Program-made: the position numbers and the translations under genes
Shown here: positions 16,738-23,995 of the stretch, piece by piece
Layout: every line of letters begins with the position of its first letter
How positions within the stretch are numbered: the stretch's first letter is position 1
The notes under the pieces: model-generated
What the model was told of the DNA's origin: nothing
The model's input: the letters and a program-made list of their open reading frames with translations, nothing else
The model's database searches: none
Assembly: GCF_002797855.1 (NCBI RefSeq)
Contig: NZ_PGFB01000007.1
Span: 47,382 to 111,381 of the forward strand
Origin: Compostimonas suwonensis
GTDB lineage: Bacteria; Actinomycetota; Actinomycetes; Actinomycetales; Microbacteriaceae
Direction of reading: 5' to 3'
Length of the DNA: 64,000 bases

Positions 16738-16795
16738 GCGTAGTTTCGTCGTCGGGGCGCACCGAATACCGTGCGCCGCCACGACGAAACTGCGC
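16738..16795 (-). terminator. Long hairpin, likely terminator of the AraC gene
   Basis: Two 25-nt arms (16738-16762 and 16771-16795) pair at 22 of 25 positions around an 8-nt loop; one of the three mismatches can be a G-U pair. It lies 9 bp after the stop of the AraC gene. No T-run follows. The stem is unusually long, and a dispersed repeat element is also possible. Confidence 0.6.
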
Positions 16796-16803
16796 CGCGA
16801 GGC

Positions 16804-17688
16804 TCAGCCGGGGGCCGGGGAGGAACCGCGGAGGAGGAGCGCGTCACGGCCGGGAGGGGCTCCGAAGGCGCGCCGGTACTCGCGGCTGAACTGCGACGGG
16901 CTGTCGTAGCCGATGAGATAGCCCACCTCGGCGATGTCGTCCGACCCGGCGAGCAGGAGGGAACGGGCCTCCTGCAGCCGGATCTGCTTCTGGAACTGGA
17001 GCGGCGTCATCGAGGTCGCGCCGCGGAAGTGACGGTGGAAGGTCGAGAGGCTCATGCCTGCGAGCCGCGCGAGATCCTCGATGCGCAGGGTCTCCGTGTA
17101 GTGGCCGCGGATCCAGTGGATGGTGCGGGCGATCTGTGCGAGACTCCCGTCGGCCAGCCCGATCTGCCGCACGATCGCCCCCTGCGCGCCCGTGAGCAGC
17201 CGCCACGTGATCTCGCGCTCGTACGCCGCTGCCAGCACCGGCGCATCCTCGGGACTATCGAGCAAGCGCACCAGCCGCACCGCCGAATCCAGCAGCTCGG
17301 GCGTCGCGTCGCTGATCGCGAGACCCGAGAAGGCAGGGGCACGACCGCGGCTGGGCGTCTCCAGGAGCAGGGATGCGATCACGGCGGGCTTCAGCCGCAG
17401 GGTGAACACGGCGAACGGCTGCTCCCGGCTGGCCTCGAGAACACTGCCGATCACCGGGAGCCCGATCGAGACGATCAGGTACTGCCCGGCCCGGTAGTCG
17501 TAAGGCGTGCCGTTCAGCACCGTGCGTTTGACACCTTGCGCCACGATCGCCAGCGACGGCTCGGAGAACCCGGCCCGGCCCGCCATCGGCTCGGCGTCGG
17601 TCGTGAGCCTGACACCGTCGAGGGCTGTGCCGTTGTCGTGCCGGGCATGACGCAGGATCAGCTCGCGGAGCTCGTGCAATCCGTCCAT
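16804..17688 (-). CDS. AraC family transcriptional regulator (AraC_N type)
   Basis: A 294-residue protein from the ATG at 17688 (the longer frame adds an unlikely Arg-rich lead). The N-terminal part resembles the AraC_N domain (GFSEPSLAIVAQGVKRTVLNG, here about residues 36-56, given in part as EPSLAIVAQGVKR). The C-terminal double HTH is clear: RIEDLARLAGMSLSTFHRHF and AEVGYLIGYDSPSQFSREYR. Divergent from the aldo/keto reductase gene, which is the usual partner of this subfamily and so its probable target. Confidence 0.9.
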   Translation of the reverse strand: MDGLHELRELILRHARHDNGTALDGVRLTTDAEPMAGRAGFSEPSLAIVAQGVKRTVLNGTPYDYRAGQYLIVSIGLPVIGSVLEASREQPFAVFTLRLKPAVIASLLLETPSRGRAPAFSGLAISDATPELLDSAVRLVRLLDSPEDAPVLAAAYEREITWRLLTGAQGAIVRQIGLADGSLAQIARTIHWIRGHYTETLRIEDLARLAGMSLSTFHRHFRGATSMTPLQFQKQIRLQEARSLLLAGSDDIAEVGYLIGYDSPSQFSREYRRAFGAPPGRDALLLRGSSPAPG

Positions 17689-17821
17689 CCTCCGATCCAA
17701 GCGCGCGCCTCCGCCCCGCACAATGGCGCGGCGCGCTTTTCTCCCAAGCCTGACACGATCGTGCAAGACCGTGCCACCATCGGTCTACCCCGCGACGCCG
17801 CGCCGGTGATGTCATGGACAC

Positions 17822-18835
17822 ATGAGAAGAAGAATCCTGGGAGCAACCGGCATCTCGGTGAGCGAGTTCGCTCTCGGTGCCATGATGTTCGGCCCGATGG
17901 GCAACCCCGACCACGACGACTCGATCCGGATCATCCATCGCGCCATCGATGCGGGGGTCAATTTCATCGATACCGCGGACGTCTACTCGGCGGGCGAGTC
18001 GGAGACGATCGTCGGCAAGGCGATCACAGGCCACCGCGACGACATCGTGCTGGCGACGAAGTTCGGCCTGCCGATGGGCGACGATCCGAACCACCGCGGC
18101 GCCTCACGCCGGTGGATCACCCGCGCCGTCGACGACAGCCTCCGTCGCCTCGGCACCGACTACATCGATCTCTACCAGCTGCACCGCTTCGACTACTCCA
18201 CCGACCTCGCCGAGACGCTCTCCACCCTCACCGATCTGCGGACGGCGGGCAAGATCCGCGCCTTCGGCAGCTCCACCTTCCCGGCCGAGAGGATCGTCGA
18301 AGCCCAGTGGATGTCGCGAGAGCACGGCCTCGGACGCTTCCTGACCGAGCAGCCCCCGTACTCCATCCTCACCCGGGGCATCGAGGCCGCCGTGCTGCCG
18401 ACCGTTCAGCGGCACGGGATGGGCGCGCTCAGCTACAGCCCCCTGAACGGCGGATGGCTCTCCGGTCGCGCCGACATCGGCACGGGCCACCGGGTGGCCG
18501 GTCGCCCAGCCATGTACGACACGAGCACTCCGCTCGGCGCGGCGAAACTCGCGGCCGTGCAGAAGCTCACCGCCGTGGCATCCGAGGCGGGGATGACCCT
18601 GCCGCAGCTCGCACTGCGGTTCGTGCTCGCGCATCCGGGCATCACCTCCGTCATCATCGGCCCGCGCCGGCACGACCAGCTCGACGGGCTGCTGTCGGCG
18701 GCCGAGCTCGACATGAGCGACGAGGTCCTGGATGCGATCGACGCGATCGCGAGGCCCGGCCGCGACCTCAACCCCGACGACAGCTACAACGCCGACGACC
18801 CGGCCATCGGCGACGCCCGCCTGCGCCGCCGCTGA
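17822..18835 (+). CDS. Aldo/keto reductase
   Basis: A 337-residue TIM-barrel NADPH-dependent oxidoreductase. The catalytic tetrad is visible: Asp in NFIDTADVY, Tyr in DVYSAGESE, Lys in LATKFG and His in LYQLHRFD. The C-terminal cofactor region is SVIIGPRRHDQLDG. It reduces aldehydes or ketones in the cytoplasm; the physiological substrate is unknown. It is divergent from an AraC-type regulator (133-bp gap). Confidence 0.93.
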   Translation: MRRRILGATGISVSEFALGAMMFGPMGNPDHDDSIRIIHRAIDAGVNFIDTADVYSAGESETIVGKAITGHRDDIVLATKFGLPMGDDPNHRGASRRWITRAVDDSLRRLGTDYIDLYQLHRFDYSTDLAETLSTLTDLRTAGKIRAFGSSTFPAERIVEAQWMSREHGLGRFLTEQPPYSILTRGIEAAVLPTVQRHGMGALSYSPLNGGWLSGRADIGTGHRVAGRPAMYDTSTPLGAAKLAAVQKLTAVASEAGMTLPQLALRFVLAHPGITSVIIGPRRHDQLDGLLSAAELDMSDEVLDAIDAIARPGRDLNPDDSYNADDPAIGDARLRRR

Positions 18836-18914
18836 GCCCGGAGCCCCACGACCCTCGAACGCAGGCGACCACCCTCGAACGCCGTCGATCACGCTCGACC
18901 GCCGGCGCGCAGGC

Positions 18915-19478
18915 TCAGCCCTCCTGGCCCTGCGCGCCCTTGCGCTTGCGGAACGCGATCATGTTCATACGACTGCCGCAGCGCGCGCTGCAGAAACGCT
19001 TGGAGCCGTTGCGGGAGAGGTCGAGGATGAGGCCGGTGCAGTCATCCGCCTCGCAGATCCGCAGGCGCTGCATCTCGTCCATGCGGATCACATCGGTGAG
19101 CGCGAGCGCGGCCTCGACACGCATGCGCTCGCCCAGGGGCGCGTCGGGCTTCGTCGCGTGCAGGTGCCAGTCGTAGCCGTCGTGCCGGGCGAGGTAGGGC
19201 ATCGCCTGGGCCTCCTCGAGCATGCCGTTGACCTCGAGCACCGCGGCATCACGGTCGAGCGTCCACACGCGGCGGATCTGGTCGCGGGTGCGCAGCACGT
19301 CGCGGAGCTCCTCGTCGTCGCCGTCGATGCGCCCGGAGAAGACGTATCGGCCGAGCAGCTCGGCGAGCAGCTCGCGCGTCGCGATCTCGTCGGTGCCGCT
19401 GCGGGACGCCCCGGGGTCGGTGTTGCCGAGCTCCACGGCGAACTCCAGAGACTCTTCGGTGTCATGGGCAAACTGCAT
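18915..19478 (-). CDS. ABATE/CGNR zinc-finger transcriptional regulator
   Basis: A 187-residue protein. The C-terminal zinc finger shows CEADDC, then CSARCGSRMNMIAFRKRK; the name-giving CGNR motif reads CGSR here. The N-terminal part (ABATE domain, starting FAVELGNTDP) is thought to bind a ligand or stress signal. Divergent from an EamA-type exporter gene, a common pairing for this family, with an inverted repeat between the two, so it probably controls that exporter. Confidence 0.88.
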   Translation of the reverse strand: MQFAHDTEESLEFAVELGNTDPGASRSGTDEIATRELLAELLGRYVFSGRIDGDDEELRDVLRTRDQIRRVWTLDRDAAVLEVNGMLEEAQAMPYLARHDGYDWHLHATKPDAPLGERMRVEAALALTDVIRMDEMQRLRICEADDCTGLILDLSRNGSKRFCSARCGSRMNMIAFRKRKGAQGQEG

Positions 19479-19506
19479 GTTGACTCCTAACCGACCCTCA
19501 GCGTAC

Positions 19507-19539
19507 TGTTATGGTCGTACTCGATTATAGGCCGTAACA
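19507..19539. promoter_or_regulatory. Candidate operator between CGNR regulator and EamA exporter
   Basis: TGTTATGGTC (19507-19516) and GGCCGTAACA (19530-19539) form an inverted repeat with 8 of 10 pairs and a 13-bp spacer. It fills most of the 83-bp divergent gap and is a plausible site for the CGNR protein. Confidence 0.5.
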
Positions 19540-19561
19540 ATCAATCGGATGAGGAGACACC

Positions 19562-20584
19562 GTGGCGATCTCGTCGACCTCCGGCGGCCTGGTGGTGGCG
19601 GTCATCGGAACGATCTCGTTCGGCGCCTCCGGTGGCTTCATCAAGCCCCTCCTCGATGCGGGCTGGTCTCCGACCGCCGCCGTCACCGCGCGCGTTCTCG
19701 TCGGTGGCCTCGTGCTGCTGCCCCTCGCGCTCGTCTCGCTCCGAGGCCACTGGTCGGCGCTGTGGCGGGCCCGGTGGCGGGTGATCCTGATGGCCCTTGC
19801 CGGGGTCGCGGCCACCCAGCTCTTCTACTTCGCGGCGATTCGCACCATCCCCGTCTCCACGGCGCTGCTCATCGAGCTGCTCGCGCCTCTGCTGCTGGTG
19901 GGCTACGCCTGGGCGATGACACGACGCCTGCCCCGCCCCCTCATCCTGATCGGTTCGGTGCTCGCGGTCGGCGGCCTGGTGCTCGTCATCGGCCCGGGCG
20001 CCCTCCACGCCGCCGACCCTCTCGGCCTGCTGTTCGCGTTCCTCGCCATGATCGGCTGCGCGATCTACTTCGTGGTCGCCGCCCGCCCGAGCGACGGCCT
20101 GCCCCCTGTCGCGTTCGCCGCCTCGGGGCTCGTGCTCGGCGGCCTCACCCTGGGACTGCTGGGCATCACCGGTCTGCTCCCCTTCACCGCGAAGTTCGGC
20201 GACCTGCCGCTCGCGGGAGTCGAGCTGCCCTGGTGGGTCCCGCTCCTGATCGTCGCCGTCGTCAGCACCGCGGTCGCCTACGTCGCCGGCATCACCGCGG
20301 CGGAGGCGCTCGGCTCGCGGCTCGCGTCCTTCGTCTCGCTGCTCGAGGTCGTCTTCGCCTCGCTGTTCGCCTGGCTGCTGCTCGGCGAACAGCTCACTCC
20401 CCTGCAGCTCCTCGGCGGCGTGCTCATCCTCGGGGGCATCGCCGCCGTGCGCGCGGCCGGCTCGGCAGACGACGATCCGACCGCGCCCGAGCCGACCGCG
20501 GACGACGACGCACCGATCGGCCTCGACGAACGACCCCTCTGGCATCCGGCCGACCGACCGTCGAGCGAGGGCGCGGTCGGCTAG
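19562..20584 (+). CDS. EamA/DMT family transporter
   Basis: A 340-residue inner-membrane protein with ten hydrophobic segments arranged as two EamA repeats. It has a GTG start after GAGGAG. The second repeat ends with ASFVSLLEVVFASLFAWLLLGE, the typical EamA glutamate-rich turn (given in part as SLLEVVFASLFAWLLLGE). A 45-residue acidic, Pro-rich cytoplasmic tail follows the last helix. It probably exports a metabolite or amino acid analogue. Regulated with the divergent CGNR gene. Confidence 0.92.
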   Translation: MAISSTSGGLVVAVIGTISFGASGGFIKPLLDAGWSPTAAVTARVLVGGLVLLPLALVSLRGHWSALWRARWRVILMALAGVAATQLFYFAAIRTIPVSTALLIELLAPLLLVGYAWAMTRRLPRPLILIGSVLAVGGLVLVIGPGALHAADPLGLLFAFLAMIGCAIYFVVAARPSDGLPPVAFAASGLVLGGLTLGLLGITGLLPFTAKFGDLPLAGVELPWWVPLLIVAVVSTAVAYVAGITAAEALGSRLASFVSLLEVVFASLFAWLLLGEQLTPLQLLGGVLILGGIAAVRAAGSADDDPTAPEPTADDDAPIGLDERPLWHPADRPSSEGAVG

Positions 20585-20611
20585 CTCATCGTCGGAGCGC
20601 GCACGGTCGCC

Positions 20612-20989
20612 CTATGTCGCCGCCCGCCCACCCGGGGCCTCCGATCTCGGCTCCCACAGCGCAGCGAACCTGACGGCGATCTGACGGAACCCCATGTCGT
20701 GCCGGGCGATGTCGACGAAAAGATCGTCATCGGAATCGGCGCCGACGTAGCGGTACCCGTTCCCCTCGTAGATCATGATCGAAGCCAGGGCGGCGAGGCG
20801 TTTGTTCCCATCCGGAAGCGGATGATTACGGCTGAGGGAATCGACGACGGCGGCCACCTTGGCATGGATGCCGATGTACACCTCGTTGCCGAAGATGGTC
20901 AGGTTGCCGCGCTGCAGTGCCGACTCGATCAGGCCGATGTCGCGCACCACCGGTGTCGGCAGAATCGGCACCAATCGATACGTGTCCAA
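20612..20989 (-). CDS. doc: Doc-type toxin of a type II toxin-antitoxin pair
   Basis: A 125-residue Fic/Doc protein. The active-site motif HPLPDGNKR is at residues 56-64 (consensus HxFxDGNKR, with Leu for Phe). Doc toxins phosphorylate elongation factor Tu and stop translation. No ATG or GTG exists in frame; the best start is TTG at 20989, 20 bp after the antitoxin stop. Length equals that of P1 Doc (about 126). The partner gene upstream encodes a ribbon-helix-helix protein, not a Phd homologue, which is unusual. Confidence 0.85.
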   Translation of the reverse strand: MDTYRLVPILPTPVVRDIGLIESALQRGNLTIFGNEVYIGIHAKVAAVVDSLSRNHPLPDGNKRLAALASIMIYEGNGYRYVGADSDDDLFVDIARHDMGFRQIAVRFAALWEPRSEAPGGRAAT

Positions 20990-21009
20990 CAGCTGGACGA
21001 CGCTCGGGA

Positions 21010-21213
21010 TCAGGATGACCGATCGGCGAGGCGCTCGAAGGTGTTGCCGTAGATCGCGGTCGCCTTCTCCGTCATCTGCTCGGGATCGAAGCGATGGGCG
21101 GAGATCAGAGCGTCGAGCGCCAGGTCGACGACCTCGCGCGCCGATTTGGCCCCGGTCATCTCCCGCGCTTGCTCGACCTTGTCTTTGTCGATGTCGATCG
21201 TTGTTATCGCCAC
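21010..21213 (-). CDS. Ribbon-helix-helix (VapB-like) antitoxin
   Basis: A 67-residue protein with a GTG start after GAGGGCGAGGGG. The N-terminus AITTIDIDKDKVEQAREMTG and the following REVVDLALDALIS fit the beta-alpha-alpha DNA-binding fold of VapB-type antitoxins. The C-terminal half (FDPEQMTEKATAIYGNTFE) would be the toxin-binding tail. The gene precedes the Doc-type toxin gene on the same strand, the usual antitoxin-first order. A short palindrome at 21249-21261 is its likely self-regulated operator. Confidence 0.75.
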   Translation of the reverse strand: MAITTIDIDKDKVEQAREMTGAKSAREVVDLALDALISAHRFDPEQMTEKATAIYGNTFERLADRSS

Positions 21214-21248
21214 GATGCCCCTCGCCCTCTGTGTCCTCGCCTTCTTTG

Positions 21249-21261
21249 TATAACAGTTATA
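21249..21261. promoter_or_regulatory. Toxin-antitoxin operator/promoter palindrome
   Basis: The perfect palindrome TATAAC-A-GTTATA lies 36 bp upstream of the antitoxin start, in an AT-rich patch that also offers a -10-like TATAAC on the minus strand. This is the expected place for antitoxin autoregulation. Confidence 0.6.
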
Positions 21262-21426
21262 TAGACAAGGCAGGCCGTCACCACCTGATGGCGATGACCG
21301 GGCCCGCCTCGACCGCTGACCCGCATCGGACGCCCGAGAGCGTCGGCTCGCGCGGCCGGGACGCTCGATCAAGAGACCCGGCCGCTCGGTCGTGCGCGAG
21401 CACTCGCGATCGGACAGCCTGGATGA

Positions 21427-22653
21427 ATGCCCACTGACACCGCCTCGCTCCTCTCCGTCGATCTCAGACCGCAGCAACGACCGAACTGGCTGGGCGTGGT
21501 CGCCCTCATGCTCGGCGTCTTCGTGCTCGTGACGAGCGAGTTCCTGCCCGCCAGCCTGCTGTCGCCCATGGCACACGGGCTGGGGGTGAGCGAGGGGGTG
21601 GCCGGGCAGGCGGTCACGGCCACCGCGCTCGTGGGCATCGTGGCCGGACCGGGTGTGGGCCTGCTCTTCCCGCGCCTGGATCGGAGGCGCCTCCTCGTGG
21701 GGCTCGCCGTGCTCGCCGTCGTGTCCAACGCGCTCGTGGCCGTCGCGCCGAACTTCTGGCTGCTGCTCGTGGGACGCGTGCTGCTGGGGATCGCGCTGTC
21801 CGGATACTGGTCGATGGCCGCGGCGATCGCGTCGCAGCTGGTTCCCGCGCGTTACCTCGGCCGCGCGCTCATGATCGTCAACATGGGGGTCTCGATGGCG
21901 ACCGTCGTGGCCGTTCCGCTCGGCGCCTATCTCGGCGATCTGTGGGGCTGGCGCACGGTCTTCGCCGCGATCGCCGTGCTGACCCTGATCGCCGCGGTCG
22001 TGCTGCTCTGGCTCCTGCCGTCGGTGGCCGCAGCGAAGGATGCCGGAGTCCGCGCGCTCTTCGAGACGGTCCGGTCGCCCGTGATGATCGTGGGGCTGCT
22101 CGGCCTCGTGCTGGTCGCCGGCGGGCACTTCGCAGGGTTCACCTACATCCGGCTGGGGGCCGACAACGTCCCGCACCTCGGCGTGAGCGGTCTGGCGCTG
22201 CTCCTCGCCCTGTACGGGATCGGCGGCTTCTTCGGCAATCTCGTCTCGGGCTTCCTCGCCGACCGCCGGCTGAGCACCTCTCTCGTCGCGGTCCCCGCTC
22301 TTCTCGGGGTCTCCCTCATCGTCTTCGCCTCGGTGCCGCAGATCCCGACGCTCGCCTTCGCCGCGGTGGTGCTCTGGGGCTTCGCCTTCGGCGGCGTGCT
22401 GACGCTCATCCAGACCTGGTCGGCACGGATGGAGCCCCAGCGCAAAGAGGCGGCGGGAGGGCTCGTCGTCGCGGGCTTCCAGCTCGCGATCGCCGTGGGC
22501 GCCGCCGTGGGCGGGTTCCTCGTCGACGGCACCGGGGTGCAGGCGACGTTCGTCGTCGGCGGCGTCGCGACGATCCTCGGAGGAGTGCTCCTCGGGGTGA
22601 GCGGGCGCCGCACGAGGGCGACGACGTCGCCCTCTGTTCCACCGCGCGGCTGA
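21427..22653 (+). CDS. MFS transporter (DHA1 type)
   Basis: A 408-residue, 12-helix major facilitator. Seen: the motif-A region LLFPRLDRRRLLVG between helices 2 and 3, WSMAAAIASQLVP, and a second-half FLADRRLSTSL. It resembles AraJ/purine-arabinoside-type efflux pumps of the DHA1 group. The substrate is unknown; a drug or sugar efflux role is inferred. Convergent with the AraC gene downstream (33-bp gap), which is a common regulator/exporter pairing. Confidence 0.92.
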   Translation: MPTDTASLLSVDLRPQQRPNWLGVVALMLGVFVLVTSEFLPASLLSPMAHGLGVSEGVAGQAVTATALVGIVAGPGVGLLFPRLDRRRLLVGLAVLAVVSNALVAVAPNFWLLLVGRVLLGIALSGYWSMAAAIASQLVPARYLGRALMIVNMGVSMATVVAVPLGAYLGDLWGWRTVFAAIAVLTLIAAVVLLWLLPSVAAAKDAGVRALFETVRSPVMIVGLLGLVLVAGGHFAGFTYIRLGADNVPHLGVSGLALLLALYGIGGFFGNLVSGFLADRRLSTSLVAVPALLGVSLIVFASVPQIPTLAFAAVVLWGFAFGGVLTLIQTWSARMEPQRKEAAGGLVVAGFQLAIAVGAAVGGFLVDGTGVQATFVVGGVATILGGVLLGVSGRRTRATTSPSVPPRG

Positions 22654-22686
22654 TGCCCGGGCCGGAGCGACCCGGGACACGGGTGG

Positions 22687-23751
22687 CTACCGGCTGCCGG
22701 TGCGGCGCAGCCAGCTCACCGGGCTCTCGCCCACATGCCGCCGGAACGCACGGCTGAACGCGGCGTTCGAGCCGTATCCGAGCATGGTCGCCGTCTCCCC
22801 CACCCCGAGGTTCTCGACCCGGAGCAGTCGTTCGGCCCGTTCCATCCTGAGCGTCGTGAGAAACCTGCCCGGTGAATCGCCGGTCACCTCGCGGAACCGT
22901 TCGACGAAGGCCGAGCGCGAGGACTGCGCGATCCTGGCGAGGTCGTCGAGGCTCCACGACGCGCCCGGATCGTCGCGCATCGCCCCGATCGCCCGGGCGA
23001 TGTGCTGATCGCGCACGGCGAGCGACCAGGATGCCGGCGCACAGCCGGCCAGCACCCAGGAGCGGACCGCGGCCGCCGTGATGAGCGATGCGAAGCGGCT
23101 GGCGATGGCACGCGACCCGGCGAGGGACGGCTCGCCGGATGCCGTCTCCTGGCGGAGCCCCTCGAGAAGGGAGACCATGTGGGGCTCGCGCGTGGTGAAC
23201 CCGCACGCCACGAGCACACCCGGCATGATCCGCGCGAGCGCGTTCCTCGAGTAGGGGCCGCAGGCGAGATCTCCCGAGTCGACGAGGGCCGGCTCCTGCG
23301 CACGGATCTCGTAGGGCTCGGCGCTGTCGACGAGGATGAAGTCGCCGGCGGCGAGCCGGACGGGCGCGCCCACCCCGATGACGTCGACCGCTCCCGAGAC
23401 CACCCAATGGAATCGCATGAGCCCGCGAGGCAGGCGGAGGCCGACCCGCTCGCGAAGCTCCGTGCGGCGGAAATCGAGCAGAGTCCACTCGAGGCCCGCG
23501 ATCGCGGCGTCGAGCTCGGTGCCCCCGACAGCCGCACCGCCGATCGCTGCACCGCCGATCGCCGCGCCGACCGGGCGCAGCGCAGGCCGTGCAGCCGGCC
23601 TCGACGGATTCGGAACGGAGAGCGGAGAGGTCACTATCACTGGAACCGGCCGTCCCCCGGCGCCATTCCCCGAACGTCGAAGCGGGCGATCGCCGGGCCG
23701 GTGAAGCGTCGTTCCTGGTCGGCTCCCACCGGTCTCGGCGAGAGTGCTCAT
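22687..23751 (-). CDS. AraC family transcriptional regulator with cupin ligand domain
   Basis: A 354-residue protein from the ATG at 23751; longer starts add an Arg/Pro-rich stretch unlike the rest. The first ~75 residues are low-complexity and include the repeat GAAIGGAAIGGAAVGG. Then a cupin_6-type sensing domain (LRLPRGLMRFHWVVSGAVDV, LAAGDFILVDSAEPYEI) and two C-terminal HTH motifs (SLDDLARIAQSSRSAFVERF; ATMLGYGSNAAFSRAFRRH). Probably regulates the convergent MFS exporter or itself. Confidence 0.87.
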   Translation of the reverse strand: MSTLAETGGSRPGTTLHRPGDRPLRRSGNGAGGRPVPVIVTSPLSVPNPSRPAARPALRPVGAAIGGAAIGGAAVGGTELDAAIAGLEWTLLDFRRTELRERVGLRLPRGLMRFHWVVSGAVDVIGVGAPVRLAAGDFILVDSAEPYEIRAQEPALVDSGDLACGPYSRNALARIMPGVLVACGFTTREPHMVSLLEGLRQETASGEPSLAGSRAIASRFASLITAAAVRSWVLAGCAPASWSLAVRDQHIARAIGAMRDDPGASWSLDDLARIAQSSRSAFVERFREVTGDSPGRFLTTLRMERAERLLRVENLGVGETATMLGYGSNAAFSRAFRRHVGESPVSWLRRTGSR

Positions 23752-23995
23752 GACACGATGGTGGACCAGAGCAGCAGCATGCGTGACGGGCGGGCACTGG
23801 ATCGGCTCGCCCGGACCCGATCCTCCCCGACGGGGCAACGGGGAGAACGCCGAGTCCGCCTCCCGGAGCGTGATCAGCCCTTGACCATGCCCTGAGGCCA
23901 TGGTCTGTACTCGACGCATCCGCACCGTGCAGGACCGCGGCCGGCTGTGAGCCACGGACCCGCCGCACCGGCCCATACGAAAGGAGCGTCATCCG

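Noticed and set aside
17752..17761. CACGATCGTG palindrome as AraC operator
   Set aside because: Ten-bp GC-rich palindromes are expected by chance; AraC proteins mostly bind direct repeats.
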